63,401 bases of DNA, from NCBI GenBank assembly GCA_016098155.1, contig JAAAJB010000138.1, forward strand, positions 1-63,401. Reading direction: 5' to 3'. The position numbers and the translations under genes were made by a program. A model generated the notes under the pieces. The model was not told the origin of the DNA. It saw only the letters and a program-made list of their open reading frames with translations, and did no database searches. How positions within the stretch are numbered: position 1 is the first letter of the stretch; each line of letters begins with the position of its first letter. Positions 46,841 to 60,600 of this stretch are shown here, in pieces. This DNA comes from Actinomortierella ambigua. Its lineage: Eukaryota; Mortierellomycota; Mortierellomycetes; Mortierellales; Mortierellaceae.

Positions 46841-46923
46841 TTTTTTGAAGGTTGCGTTGTTCGATACCCATCCTCCCTCCCCTCCACCCCTTCATCAGCC
46901 ACAGTCTCTCCTAGTGCTGTACA

Positions 46924-48598
46924 ATGAGTCAACCTGTCGACGCTCGTGCGCAGGACGTTGGTGTCCTGCCTGATAGCAGCATGGACCACCAGGCCAACGA
47001 AGCTCGCAAGGAAAAGTCCAGAGTTTCCGCCTTTTTTACTGTCATCTTCTCTGGTAGGTCCCTTCTTTCTTTTCTTTCTCACGCACCTCCCCTCTCACCC
47101 TTTTGTTTGACAGAAAAGAGCAATATCTTTGACTCTTGGCTCTCTCCCTCACCCTCGCTCTCTTTCTCACACACACTCTTGTCTCAAACATGTAGGCTTT
47201 GCACTGCTGTCGGATGGTTACCAGGTCGGTGTGCTGTCGCTGGTCAACGTTTGCTTCTCTCGCCTCTACCCTGCTCAGTTCACATCGGAGGTTTCGACAC
47301 GCATCAGCAACTCTCTGTTTGTGGGATGCATCATCGGTCAGATCGGTTTCGGCTTCATCTGCGACCGTGTGGGCCGCAAGGTTGGACTGATGCTGACAAC
47401 GTTCTTGGTGATTATCGGTGCGGCCCTCTGTGCGGGCGCCTACGGCGCTGGTGGATCGATCGAGGGCATGTTCTGGGCGCTGACCGTCTACCGTGGTATC
47501 CTCGGTGTCGGTGTCGGAGGCGAATACCCATGCTCGTCTGCCTCGGCCTCGGAGGCCGCGGACGAGGTGCTGCCCGGTCGCCGTGGCATGCTCTTTGTCT
47601 TTGTCACCAACTTTGTCATTGATCTCGGCTTTGTCGTCTCGGCCATGTTCCCGCTCATTCTCGGTGCTGCCGGCTGTTCGTACGAGGTGATCTGGCGCAC
47701 ATCGTTTGCATTCGGTGTCCTGCCCCCGCTCTCCGTCATGTACTTCCGCTTCAAGATGGACAACTCCCAGATCTTCAAGAAGAACTCGATGCGCAAGAAT
47801 GTTCCTTACTGGCTCATCCTCAAGCGCTATTGGAGATACCTGTTGGGCACCTGTGGCTGCTGGTTCTTCTACAACTTTATCTCGTACCCTTTCGGTATCT
47901 TTGCTGGTACCATCATCGATAACGGCACTGGCAAGGCGAACCCCACCTTCGTCGAGACTGCTCAGTGGATGCTGCTGCTCAACTGCTTCTACCTGCCTGG
48001 TGCCGTCGGAGGTGCTCTGGCCTCTGACAAGCTTGGCCGCAAGCGCACCATGGCCCTTGGCTTCTTGATGCAGGGTATCCTTGGTCTCTTGCTCGGTATC
48101 TTCTACCGCCGCCTGCTCGAAATCTTCCCCCTTTTTGTGGTCCTGTACGGTATCTTCATGATGTGGGGCGAATTCGGTCCTGGTGACATGCTGGGCTTGG
48201 TGTCGGCCGAGATTTACCCAACAGCAATCCGTGGCACGGCCTATGGCTGGTCGGCAGCCATCGGCAAGTTTGGTGCCTTTGTTGGCACACAGGTGTTCAA
48301 GACAGCGGTCGATAGCTTTGGCAAGGGTGACACCACTTTGGGACAGTCGCGTGTCTTCATGTTGGGCTCTGGTCTGGCCCTCTTGGGCGCCTGCTTCGCC
48401 TACATCTTGATTCCTGACTACTCCAAGAAGGGCCTGCACGAGGAGGACATCGACTTTAAGCGCTACCTCGAGGAGAATGGCTACGACCTGTCGCTGTTTG
48501 GCCAGGGCACTGACCACGACGCAGTCATGGACGATGAAGAGTTGGCTAGCGCTCAGCCTGGCGAGAAGATGGAGTACTTTGAGAACGAGAAGCACTAA
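46924..48598 (+). CDS. GIT1: Glycerophosphodiester/phosphate MFS transporter, GIT1-like
   Basis: Plasma-membrane proton symporter of the major facilitator superfamily, most like yeast Git1, which imports glycerophosphoinositol and glycerophosphocholine; related PHO84-type proteins carry phosphate. Two exons, 46924-47053 and 47196-48598, in phase, 510 residues with about 12 hydrophobic segments. The Git1-type opening GFALLSDGYQVGVLS, the MFS loop motif GFICDRVGRKVGL, the sugar/phosphate-porter motif YRGILGVGVGGEYP, and SDKLGRKRTMALG in the second half are all clear. The region FGPGDMLGLVSAEIYPTAIRG is typical of this subgroup. The C-terminal tail EEDIDFKRYLEENGYD is cytosolic. Strong C-ending codon bias suggests high expression. 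Substrate is inferred from family only. Confidence 0.9.
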
Positions 48599-48981
48599 GG
48601 AAATAGCTGCCTCTGTGCTGTTGTATATTCATATCTTTATATCCTACACTAATTTTATAAAAACATGATTTTCCGTGCGTTGCATGCGTGTCTACCTGCT
48701 GTGCGTGTTTGTCCTGTTGTCGATGCGGTGAGGATACAGTCGTCAACCCAGAGTGGACTCTGACCAACTTTGTGTACCAGTGCTACTTTGGTGTGACGGA
48801 AAATCCAGACCACCAGAATTGAGTGGCGGACACACAGTCCTTGAAAATTGACGTCTTTTTTTTTTATCTAAAATGGCCCCCCCCCCCACCCTCCACCAAA
48901 CCCATTCACACTTGCACATGCTCTACCGCACCTCTATTTGATTGCACATTTCCTCATTCTCTTCACTCAGACACCCAACCC

Positions 48982-51403
48982 ATGTGTGGCAGGACAGCAC
49001 AGGGCCTGGTAATGAGCGAGAAATGCATGTTCTTGGCGGAGTATGGTCGATACTAGCTTTTGCTCTCAATGTTATCTCGTTTACTGGCAAGCTTCTAACC
49101 TTCGGTATCCATCGCCACCAACCCTTGTCGAATCCGCAACCAGGAGCCTGCTCAAATCCGGGAGGATCTCGCAAAGACCCTTCCTAAACCACCCAGCACC
49201 TGGATAGACGAAGACAAATATCGCACTTCGTAGGTCGCCTTGCTTCGCAACAGTGATATGAACAAACTCTTTCAAGTCTATCAGTTTAGCGTGTCTCTTT
49301 CACTAACCTATGAGCGCTCTCCCTTCCCCTTCCTTCGTATGGTTAGTTTCAATGTCGCACCTACCCGTTACCAACCCGTAGTGCGAGCGGACGCTTCAAC
49401 AGGCGAATATGTCGTACATATGATGGCAAGTAGTATCACTTTTTTTTATCCAGTACAGATTGTCCTGCGCAGCCAACGGTGGACGTTCCAGCATCCTGAC
49501 ACGCCTCTTTGGTTTCGTGATCGCGGTATAGAAATGGGGACTGATTCCTCGGACAACCAAGGCTATGCCTGACTACAAGTCTGTGCTCAAGTCAATCAAC
49601 GCCCGTGATGACTCTTTGTTCAGTGGACCAACAGTGAAACCAATGTTCAGTCACTCCAAGAATTACAAGCGCTGCATTGTGCTTGCGCAAGGGTAAGCAA
49701 AAAAAAAGAAATTAGTCATTGCAAGCAGCGTGTTCGCACCATGCTACGATTATTTTCCATTATCTCCGCTGACGCATTCCATGCTACACTGCACTGTACA
49801 CTGTTGTTGTACTGCTGTTGTTGTCGCTTTTCTTCCAACAAAATCTAGATTCTTTGAGTGGAGACGGCGTGGCAAAGAACGTGTCCCCTTTTACACCAAG
49901 CGTCGGGACGGACACCTGATGCTGATGGCCGGCATCTATGATGTGGCGACGATCCAAGGGTTCGAAGAGCCACTGTACAGCTATGCGACGATCACGACCA
50001 ACGCATCACCACAGCTTGATTGGTTGCATGACCGGATGCCCGTCTTGATCTCTAACAACGACCACGAGGCGATCCGGGCCTGGTTGGACCCAAAGCGCAA
50101 GTGGGATGCCCAGCTGGAGGCCATGCTGAAACCCTGTTCCGAGTTTTTGGAGGTCGACAACCAGAACGACGACCTTGATACGAAGCAGCAGCGCGAGTAC
50201 ATTTTGGAGACATACCAAGTGTCGGGAGATGTCAACAATATCCGGTTCGATAAGAAGGAGTTTATTGAGCCTTGGAACACCAAAAACAATATGAAGACCT
50301 TGGCTCGCTTTTTGATGCCGACCAAAACAGCCTCGAGCAGTACCGCGAACGACAAGGAGTCACCATCACCGTTTCACTCAGGGGTACAGACAAAGAAGGA
50401 AGATGAAGCAGGCGACGGAGAAGACGACATCAATCATCAGCTCTTGGAGGGGGAAGGCGATGATGTTGACGAAGGAGATGTTGGCGACGATGCCTTGGGC
50501 GAGGACGAAATGTTGTTGCCGAGCACCCCTACCAAGCCCGCACCCGCTATTTCAGGCCAGGTCACGGATCCAAGTGGTGGCAGTGGCGTCGGGGATGAAA
50601 GCGACATGGATATTTCGATGGTGAAGGATGACCCTGATGTGACCATGGAATCTATCACCCACCATCATGATACCGATGACGACGGTGGGAATGACCCCGA
50701 GCTAAAGCGCATTTTAGAACTATCGCGGCAAGAACATGAGACAGCACTCAGCGAGGCGGCAGCCATTGTCACGGCCACAATGGAAGGCAAGAGGAAGCGG
50801 ACGCCAGAGGGCCATGGAACAGGCCAGGATGACCATGAAGAAGACGATTTCCAGCGAGCGCTGGAGGCATCGCGACTGCAAGCCATTGCGGATGGGCATG
50901 ATGACGAATCTCTGGAACAGCCACTATCGTCGACACCGTCTTCATTGCTGTTGTCATCTGCGCCCTCTACCACCTCGAGTCAGTCGGCTGAACCAAAGCC
51001 AACTGAGGCCGATAATGATCAGGAAGAGCTGAGACGTCAAGAGCAAGAAGATTTGGATCGGGCCATTGCCGCATCGCTCAGCGAGGCGTCGTCGACAAGT
51101 GTATCGCCTCACCCATCATCGACGATGCGCAACCCTTTCTTGGTCTCCTCTTCGACCTCACCCACCCTTAGCCAACAGAACGACCAGAACAACAGCAACC
51201 ACAAGAAGCGACGCATCAGCTTGGCAGGTAGTGGTAACCGAAGTGTCACCGGCTCGCCTTCGGCAGCATCTGTGCCGGCTACACCCCCTCCTGGAGGCGC
51301 TGGTCCAAGGACACCTAGGAAGATGGGCGGATCGAAACACCCTTCCACGCCCGGCGATGCAAGCATACCCAAAATCACTTCATTTTTCCGCAAGGCGGAA
51401 TGA
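48982..51403 (+). CDS. HMCES: HMCES/SRAP abasic-site crosslinking protein with UIM motifs
   Basis: Shields abasic sites in single-stranded DNA by a covalent Cys2 crosslink at replication forks. Five exons, 48982-49008, 49144-49229, 49347-49425, 49532-49692, 49849-51403, in phase, 635 residues. MCGRTAQGL places the catalytic Cys at position 2 after Met removal. FNVAPTRYQPV supplies the Asn, VHMMKWGLIPR is conserved, QGFFEWRRRG the Glu, and LHDRMPVLI the His. Exon 3 ends at a GC donor (ATG|GCAAGT), demanded by the conserved MMKWGL junction. The last 300 residues are extra: at least three ubiquitin-interacting-like motifs (PELKRILELSRQEHETA, DFQRALEASRLQA, DLDRAIAASLSEA), and a terminal PKITSFFRKAE that resembles a PCNA-binding box. 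The short first exon (nine codons) is easy to miss. Confidence 0.92.
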
Positions 51404-52068
51404 GAAAAAAAACCCCGTTCTCCTTTATATTTGTTTTTGTTGCTTGAACTCCAGATATCCTGGCAACAATGTTTTTGGCTGTATTTTCTATCTCTCAATC
51501 ACATATACACAACAACTCAGAACCATTGTCACCTTACCCTTCGATGAGTGGACTTGCCGACTCGATAGTTGAAACATACCATGTTCTTACCAACGCTTAC
51601 CCAGAATTCACAATTCAGAAAACATTTCATGTAACCAGCAAGACACTTTGAATTACCATGTCATACATGCCTTTTGGGGAGATATTCACGCCAAGATGAT
51701 GCTCTTTTTATACTTCATTGAAAGGGGGGTGGAAGAATGTTTTGTGTAGGGGAGTGGGAGGGAAGGGTGAAGGGAGGAAAATAAGAGAATTGAGGATGGA
51801 TGGAGGGAGAGGGAGGAAGATACTTGCAAAAACAAGCCCGTGATATTTGCTGGGCCGATCCGAAGGCAGTTGACTTCTTGACCCTGGCAAAGGGAGTGTG
51901 GGAGAAGTGACTGGAAGTGAGGCATGATATGGTGGACATGTCCTTCATCCTTCATCAGCACATAAAAACAACAAAAAAAAAAGAAAGTTCCTTACTCCAC
52001 TTTTCAAACCCTTTTTCTTCTTCTTCTTCTTCTCCACATTTCCTTCTCCTTATTCCTTTATCCCGGCT
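51404..52068. other. Intergenic between convergent genes
   Basis: 3' flanks of the HMCES and U1-70K genes; a TTC run lies at 52015-52034. No gene seen. Confidence 0.6.
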
Positions 52069-53910
52069 TTAGTATCCACGGCTATCCCGTCGACCTCGTG
52101 AATAATCACCATACCCACGTGGGCTACGCGACCGGCTTCGGCTTCGGCGCCGTTTGCTGTCGCGCTCATGCGATCGATCGCGGTATCCACCGCGGCTGCT
52201 GCCTCCATTGCGGTCGCCATTGCGGTCACCATATCCACGGCCGCGATCACGATCACGATCACGATCGCCGCCTGCTCCTCCTCCTCCATATCGATCGCCA
52301 CCGCGGTCAAAGCGTCCGCCACCGCCACCTCCACGGCCGCCGCGATCACGGTCACCAAACTGCCGTCCTCCTCCACCTCCTCGTTCGTAGCTGTTACTGC
52401 CAGTACCACCGCCGCTGACGCTGTTGCTGCTGCTACCGCCGCCTTGAGCACGCCCTGAAGCGGCTTGGTTCTCATGTGGTGCTCCAATTCGTGTACCTCC
52501 TAATCCTCCGCCTATAAAAGAGTATAAAAATATAAAAAAGTGAGTATCGTAGTCACCCAAAAGCGAAAACGGCGAAAAATATAAAGTCCTGAGAAGTAAT
52601 TAAAAACAAATTGGGCGAACGTACCAAGACGTTTGGGCTTCCACCCTTTGACTGTCCGGCCACGCTCGACGTCTACCACTACTCGTCGACCGAGAATCTT
52701 GATTCCATCCGCATCCTTGTAGGCAGCTAAACCAACAGAGAAAGGAGAGAGAAAAGGTGTTATTAGGACATGGGAGCAAGGACACAGAATACAAAAAGTA
52801 GAAAACAAATAGTCAAAGACGGGTGCGAAGCCGACTAAGATCCTAACCTTTCATGTCCTTTTCACGCTCATATTCAATAAAGGCGTATCCTCTTGACTGT
52901 TCATCTTTAGCGCGGACAACACGGATCTATGAGTATCATCCAAAAAAAGGTATTAGATTGGAACTTCAGATTGTTTTTCTCCTGTGAACAAGCAGATGAA
53001 AATTCAAAGTCAAGAAAGATCTCGAGCCAAAATCTTGGTGGCAAGTTGCTCCTTTCATCGCTTACATTTTCAATAGGACCGTACATCTCGAATTCGCGTC
53101 GGAGCTCCTTCTCAGTCACTTGAAAGTTCTACATTAATGCCAAAAAAAGAGGGTCGGTAAAATCGTTGGGTTAGCCCTTCTCACTCTGTTTGATTGCTCC
53201 TATGTCTTCCCAGGGTGTGGACCATATAGGTCAACAACGTACGAGGCGAGAAATGAAGAGTGTCTTGTATGGATCACCGCCGACATTAGGATCTGCATTC
53301 GGGTCCCCTATGATTAGAAACATGATGGAATGTATAAAAAAAAAGATAAGTTCTGCTGCACACTATCAAAAATAGTTTGTCCATTGTCAAGGAGCGTGTT
53401 GTGGTGGATAAAACAGTATCGCTTTCATCTCTTATTTTTTTTGTTGACGTACATTCTTCCAAGCCCTTCTTGATCCTTTCATCGTACAATGCCTTCTTCT
53501 CATTCATCTACATTGGAGAAAAGACAAAAAAGATGCGCAAATAGTTAGAAACATGTTGACATTGTCCGATTTAGACCCTTAGGGAATCAACCATGTATCA
53601 GCAAATGATAGAGGTAAATAAGCCGGGCAATGGCCTGAAAGAGGAAAGAGAGGGATCCATCGCGCAAAGAGAACGATGGATGATGACTGTTCCTGGCTGG
53701 GAGGGATACCTTTTTCTTCTTTCGCTCGGCAATAGTCAATGTCGCCACATAGTCCGGATCGTGGCCCTTGCAAAGCGGCAGGAACTGCGAAAGCGATGTC
53801 AAATTATTCTCGCGCTTCTTGCCAGGTTCACGATCCAGAGGCGGGACATATGGCAGTGGCGGCCGTGGTGCAAAAAGCCGCAATAGGTGAGGAGGTAGCC
53901 TGTCCGTCAT
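52069..53910 (-). CDS. SNP1: U1 snRNP 70 kDa protein
   Basis: Core protein of the U1 snRNP that binds U1 stem-loop I and helps define 5' splice sites. Seven exons: 53710-53910, 53453-53507, 53243-53307, 53066-53128, 52848-52926, 52625-52726, 52069-52511, all in phase, 335 residues. The N-terminus [20 protein letters not shown] is the U1-70K signature that contacts the snRNP core. The RRM follows: [20 protein letters not shown] (RNP2), [18 protein letters not shown] (RNP1), then [20 protein letters not shown] with the family's basic end. The tail is Gly/Arg rich ([14 protein letters not shown]), followed by an RD/RS segment ([13 protein letters not shown]). The RRM alone is split over four small exons. 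Confidence 0.95.
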
Positions 53911-56900
53911 GACAGTGGTGGGAGAAATACACAAATACGATAAAGAATAGAGGGGGTCCTTGAAGCCGTCTCTCTTTTTTTTTTCCTTGAAGGCTGTGCT
54001 GGCGTTGGCGAGAGCTGGACAGAGCTGGCAAATGAGTGGCGTGGGTGGAGACTACACAGACGCCTGGATGCTGATGCACAAAAAAACGAATCCGAATGGC
54101 GATCGCGCATGCAAAACGATTTCAGCGCGTCACAGAAGAAGTTATGGCGCATCTACTGCACGATCCCCTCGTGTTGCCATTACAATTTCGTGTTTTCCTC
54201 AGATCCTTTTCGCCACTTGTGTTGGTTGCGGCAAACATCTGAAGAAAAATAAAGTTTTCAGGTGCTCACAGAAACATGACAAAATGATCCAACCCGCTGC
54301 AGGAACGAAGGAGAGGAGGGGGGTTGAAAATCGAGTCCGAGAGGTACAGTGTAAGGCAGAAAGGCCGCTCGAGGCCTGTGGAGGAGGGGGGAGGACGCTC
54401 GAGGGCCTATGTCCAGGTGGAGAAAGATATAGCTGTGCATCCCCCCCCCTTGCTCTACTGATGGAGTGAGAGCCGGAACTGTTCCTTCGAGCGGAGATAC
54501 TGCGAATGGAGAAACAGAGCTGGAAAGTACAGTACATGAGAGTCCGAGGAGGAGCGCCGTGCGCTCGTTTCTCCACATACCCATCCGACCCGGCGCATAT
54601 GGCCATATTCCTCCACTTCCCCTCTCTCACGCTCCACAGCTTGACTAGCTGGAGGCCAGGTTGAGAGGGGCAACAAACACGATTGAGTAGAATATGTAGA
54701 GTTGATGGTGCCGTAGATTTCTGGGTCGTCTATGCTTGTGCAGCATGTCATAGCTGTGGTACAAGAAAACAATGCTAGTCTATCCAGCAAATAACATTGT
54801 GTACCAATTGTCTCCCACATAGACAAGGTGCGATGAAGATGGTAGGCCATGGTTCTACATGGGATAAATATGTATATCATGAAATAGTACAAAGGCGAGC
54901 AGGTGAATACAAACAGAGAATCACCAGAACAACAAGTTGTGGGCATGAGAGCCAAAAAAACATAAAAAAATAAATAAAAAAACTCGCTGGTGCTGCTGCT
55001 TCTTTCTCACGTCTAGCGCTATGTTTTGGTCTCTATCGGCATCATCTATGAAAGTGGAATGCAGATCACGTAAGGAGAAAAACAGAGGAGGATATTCCTC
55101 CGCCTAATCTCACAGTACAGTACTTGACTTTGGATGATGCTGGTGCCTGCTGCTGTGTTTTGTTAACCCGAATTGCCCGTAGCACAGAAGCGGGAGAAAG
55201 ATACCATAGTTAAGGATCGAAACGATGAGGACAATTCAAGGAAATAAGGTGTGCCCCTCCCCCTCCCTCTCCTTCCTCCCTTTCTTCTACTCTTCCCAGA
55301 GGCTGCTCTTCGTGCGCGTGAAATCATATTATTCAGCTTTTGCCGACTACAAAAATGTGGAGGGCTCCACTCCCCGCCCTCTGCCTATCTTCCCATTACC
55401 ACGCCAACCAGGCATCGTCGATTTTCACAGATTCATCCCAAGGGGGAAAACGTGTTCTTTTTTGCTTGAACCACGACGACATTTGGACTCTGTATCGGCC
55501 ATAACTCACCATTCACTTTTTGGTATGTGGTTGTAGCACATGGTTGTGTTAAAATCAAGCTGAGGCACCCTCTCCTCTCTGTCTTTCATATCCACTTTGT
55601 CACACAATGCAATACATTTGTTGTCTTTGCACTCTTCACACAAACATCAGTGCAAACAAATAAGAGGAGAGAGACGAAAAGAGGGTGTTTGCCATCGCTG
55701 ACCACCTATACTATGCACAATGACCCGGTTGCATGAGGGCTACTGAAGGCCTTAAGAACCTTGACGCACACCCCAACGGCCATCAGCAACGAGGGATCTT
55801 ATGGGACACCATACTCGCTCAATTCAAGGAATTCAGCAACACAGCCCTCAGACACTGCAGGGCAGTGCGCAAGAGAACAAAAGAAAGAATGGGTGAGAGA
55901 AAGATAACGACAGGCACGGGAGCCAGAGAGGGTGGCGGACCTGGACTTGGGCTGATCGTGCGACCACAGGTAGATTTCATGCTCCATTTCTCCGTTTGCA
56001 CATGTTGACCTGTTGTTGTTCTGAGCCCCATGGCCAAACAACAACCTTGTGTTCAGCCATCCATACAAAAAAAGAAATCAGGGAGTAAACAATAAAGGAA
56101 ACGAACTAGGATATACAACGGACAATTATAGAGTGCCATGAAAATACAAACAAGTGGCGATTTGACAGTGGCGGAGGAGTAAAGGGAATTCATTCGCCTG
56201 AACAATGGGAGAAGCGCGACTCTTCGTCCTCCTCCAGGTTCATCTGATCCGTTCCATCATCCAAAATTTAAACGAACAACTGGCCAGCGCTGTTGTTCCG
56301 CTCGACGTGCCTCCTCCCTTATGAACTCCAGATCGCTCAAGCCTTCCCCAAGCATGCCACGAGCCACTATTAAAGGCATAGGATGAGACGTGGTATTGGC
56401 CTCAATCTGGCCATCCGGTGCGAAACGTAAGCATGCTACTACTCCAAAGATAGGCGAAAGGATTCAAAGGACTTTTATTCGGTGTGTGTCAAAGTATGAC
56501 AAGAGCAGGAGGAGGGTGAGCGAAGAAAAATGGGGTTGTGCCCGTCTAATTGCAATTGTGTTGCCTGATTGTGTGTTTGTGTGTTTGTGTGATTGCATGT
56601 GCTCGAGCATGCATATAACATGGGAATGCGACCAGGCTTTGTCCACAGTACCGAGAAACCCCCCCCTTTTTTTATCCGTAGTGTACACACAGAAAAACAC
56701 AGTAGATGGACAACACGATCGACCTAATAATCCAAGGACAAAGGATAACTTAGCAATCAAGGTCGAGAGAGAGGGAGACATAACCACAGGAGAATTACCA
56801 GCACATGGGGCTTCAAGCATCTTGGGCGCCAAGTGGTGCCTCTTTCCCTTTTCCCCTTCTGGGTACATTTGACTGTACAGCAGTACATACAGCTTCACCT

Positions 56901-57664
56901 GTGCAAACTTTGCATTTGCTCCTCCTCCACTCTCTTAGTCTATTCCCCCAAGCCGGAGACAGGCGCCGATTCAACTAAATTTTCAATACAAAATGCAAAG
57001 GCGATAGTGTTTTGCACACGAGAACACCCCCAATAAAGAAGGTTTTTATGGCTGTTTGTTCGTATTCTAGTATTGGTGAAAGACCCGAATGGAGCAGCCT
57101 CTGCAACCTAAACTCAGAGCTTATCCTTAGCCGGCAGCCCAGGTCGTTCGCTCAGCTGCCTGTCCGTCGGTCGAAGGCTCTCATCCTAATCATGTTTCCT
57201 CCGCCTCCACTCCATTGTACTGGTCACAGAGTGTATGCATAGTACACTCTGGCAAATACACCTCACTGCACCGCACCCACACACCTAGTCTACTTCTAAT
57301 ACCTGCGCAGAGTATGTGGGTTATGTTCTTGAGATGTATTTTGCGGCCTAAACTAGCAAGTTGAGCAAGAGCGTGAAAATGAAGAGGATCTTTCCTCTTT
57401 CCCATACCGCTCGCCTTGTTGCCTTATAAAAGAACATTGGTACTCCTGCCTTTTTAGTTTTTTTTTTCTTCTTTTTCCTCTTGTCCGGCCCCCCTTCCGC
57501 TGATCCACTACGCCCCTCCGTACCTCTCTTTCGTTTGGTTCGATCGTCGACCGATCCTCACGGACCTCCCTTCACCTTTTCCAATACCCCTCTCCACATC
57601 CTCCGCCGACAACCACCTTGTCATTTCCCATTCCTTGTCCTCAGTCTGACATCTCTTCTGCAGC
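53911..57664. other. 3.75-kb intergenic region, no gene seen
   Basis: Reading all frames gives only short, motif-free ORFs with low-complexity composition. I see no tRNA, rRNA or transposon signature. The last 200 bp before 57665 are pyrimidine rich, the leader of the following gene. Unannotated non-coding RNA cannot be excluded. Confidence 0.6.
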
Positions 57665-60600
57665 ATGGCAAACGACGAAAACCTCCCCTATGGCGACCAC
57701 GAGGTCGAGTACGACGAATTTGAGGAGCATGAAATCACAAAGCCAGCGGCTCGCCCTTTCTATAAACGCCGTAAATATTGGATCTTTTGCGCGATCCTGA
57801 CGGTTGTGATTGTGGCCATCGCTGTGCCTGTAGCACTCTTCGTCATTCTCCCCAAGGTCGCCCAGTCAATTGTCAACCAGTCGAAGCTTAGCTTCAACAG
57901 CATCCAAATCACTGAACCTACAAACACCACCATGAAGATGGCCTTGAATGGCGCCCTCAACGACGCAGGTCCCTTCCACGCCACCGTCTCCTACCCTGTT
58001 CCCATCCAGGTCTTCTACCAGGGCCAGAAGCTCGGCGAGATGACTGACATGCCACAGACTGAGGCTAGCGGTGGCAAGGGCTCTATCGAGGGTACCGCTA
58101 GCTTCACCGTCACCGACGAGGCTGCCTTCTCTTCCTTCTCCAAGGACATGGTAAGTCTATATAACAATCTTTTCAGTCACGCCTATCACGCCTTTCCCCT
58201 ACCTCAAGTACACACTCTTCAGAAGCACCCGCTCTTCCTCAGTCCGCAGCGATATCCATCCATCACTTAACTCACACTACCCTCTGCTTGGTTCACTTTT
58301 TTACTTCATCTCTTCTCCTCCCCTCCAGTTGGGCCAAAAGTCGTTTGTGTGGAACTTGCGGGGTAAGGTCGAAATCCGTGCCATGGGTCGCACTGTTAGC
58401 GACTTGGACCTGTCCAAAGATATTGAAATGCTTGGCATGAACGGCTTCCCCGAGGTCAATATTCTCAAGTTTGACCTGCCCGGCGATGCCCCGAACGGTC
58501 AGGGTATCAACCTCGTCATCGACACCTCCATGAACAACCCCTCACCCATTGGTGTTGATCTTGGTACCATCGTCCTTGATATCTCCTACAACGGCACTCG
58601 GCTTGGTCAAGTTCGTGCTAACAATGCCGCCTTGACTGGCCAATCGCCCTCTGTCCTCAACCTCACTGGTATCATGGAGCCTCTCACCAATCCTGAGGAC
58701 CTCGAAAAGGTTGGGTAAGTAGTCACCCCTCTCTCCTTCTCATCTTGTACACTATTTTGACAAAATGACCCACATCCCAACTAGATATTCATTCTCCTTT
58801 TCTTTCCCCTTTCTCTTCTCTTCCTCTTGCACTTTGTAGTGGTCTCTTCTCTGCCTATCTTGCTGGTCTTCCTTCCGATACCCAAGCCAAGGGTGTTGCC
58901 GTCCTTCCTGATGGTGTCAACCGTGTCAGCTGGCTCTCGGCTGGTCTCGAGGCCATGACTCTGAATGTCAAGCTTCAATCACCTATCCCGGTCAACATCA
59001 TCAAGTCCATTGCCCTCGGTCCCATGACTATGAACTGGACCAATGCCGATGCCTATGCCCCGATTGCCAACTCGCCCCAAGTCACTGCTGGCTTCGAGAT
59101 GCCATTTGGCTTCACGGTCAACGTCACCCAGGTCCAGAACAACATGACTGTTGTCTACAACAACAAGTCGATCGCTCAGGTCAACGTTGCCGAGTGGGGT
59201 GCTGCCGTCACTACCAAGGATACCACTGGCTCGTTCATCAACTTTGCGCTGCCTCCTAGCCCCTTCGCCATCAACGCTGATTCCCATGGCGACTTTGACG
59301 CATTTGTCAAGGACCTGACCGTTGGCTCCTCGCAGGCTTTCGGCGTCCAGGGTACCGCTGGCACTATTGCCCAAACTCCCATTGGCCCTGTCAAGATTAC
59401 CGGTATTCCCTTCAAGTCGGATGTCTCCCTCACTGGTCTTCAGGGCCTTTCTACCGAGCCCACTGTCATCCACAACTTGACTGTCATTGGTGGTATCAAG
59501 GAAGGTCTCCAGATTGCTCTGGACTTGACCATGACCAACCCCTCAGATATGACTATCGCCACTGGCCCCGGTGCTAATGGTATTGTCACCTTTAACATGG
59601 TGTACCAGGGTGACAACGTTGGCACTGTGATCTTTGACGACCTGACCCTCGTCCCTGGTGCCAACAGCCGACAAGCTGGTGCTTTGTTCACCCCCACTGG
59701 CACTGCTGGTGGACAGGCTCTGCTGCAGATGTACATGACCAACCAGGTGGCTACCGTTGACGTCCAAGGCTCGTCTTCGTCGTCCGCCATTGCCCCTCTG
59801 GCTAACGGTTTGAAGGAGATTCAGATCCAGTCCGACATGCCTGGCAACCCTGCCAAGCTGGTCCTGGGTACCAGTTTGACCATTCTGAACGACACCACCT
59901 CTACTGGTGTTGCCTTGGCCTCCGTCACAGTCAACAACCCCTTCCTGCCGCAATTGACCATCAAGTCGATCCTGTCGACCGTCAAGTACCAAGACAAGGC
60001 CCTTGGTTCGCTCGATATCCCTGAGATGACCTTTGTCGTCCCCGGTGTCTCCCAGGCTGTCACACCTGGCTTGCCTCTGACCATGGACTTGTCGATCGAC
60101 TCTCTGCTCGGCCTCATGATTTCCCAGGCCCAGGTCAACAACATGAACACTGCTCCCCTCCTGGCTCTTGCTCAGATGGTCAAAGACCCTACCTTCAAGC
60201 CTGATCCTGCTGTCTTTGTTGGCTTCAACCTGCCTGCCTTTGTCAAGCAAGCCATGCAGGGCCTCCTGGTCGACGTTGAGATGTCGGTCAATGTCCTTGT
60301 TGGCGAGTATGCCACCTCTCTGACTTTGACTCAGAAGGCTGTCCCTACCGCCACCGACGACACCATCCTCAAGCTCCTGCCCATTGTCGGTACCCCTCTT
60401 GCTCAGGGCATTGTCGACCGTGCCGAGATGTCGTTCGAGGCCGTCATGATCAACTCGCCTGCTGAGACGGCTTTCAACACCGACATTAGCGGTATGATCG
60501 CCAACACTGGACCCTTTGATGCTCAGATTGCCTTCCCCGAGGGTTCGTCTGTGTCCTGGGCCAACGGAGAGAACGTGCTCAAGATTGGCCAGATTGCCAT

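Larger units (their letters stand above)
44918..46923. other. Intergenic, no gene seen; contains assembly gap
   Basis: Two kilobases between SLX4 and the GIT1-like gene. It includes a GA microsatellite at 45219-45245 and ten N at 46831-46840, within 100 bp of the next start codon. The open frames carry no motif. The last 150 bp are pyrimidine rich, as in other leaders in this window. Confidence 0.6.

Noticed and set aside
47042..48595. 517-codon open frame on the minus strand opposite the transporter
   Set aside because: Antisense shadow of a codon-biased MFS gene; no hydrophobic segments or motif.
53960..54469. 169-codon plus-strand ORF upstream of U1-70K
   Set aside because: No motif, no splice partners, composition of promoter DNA.
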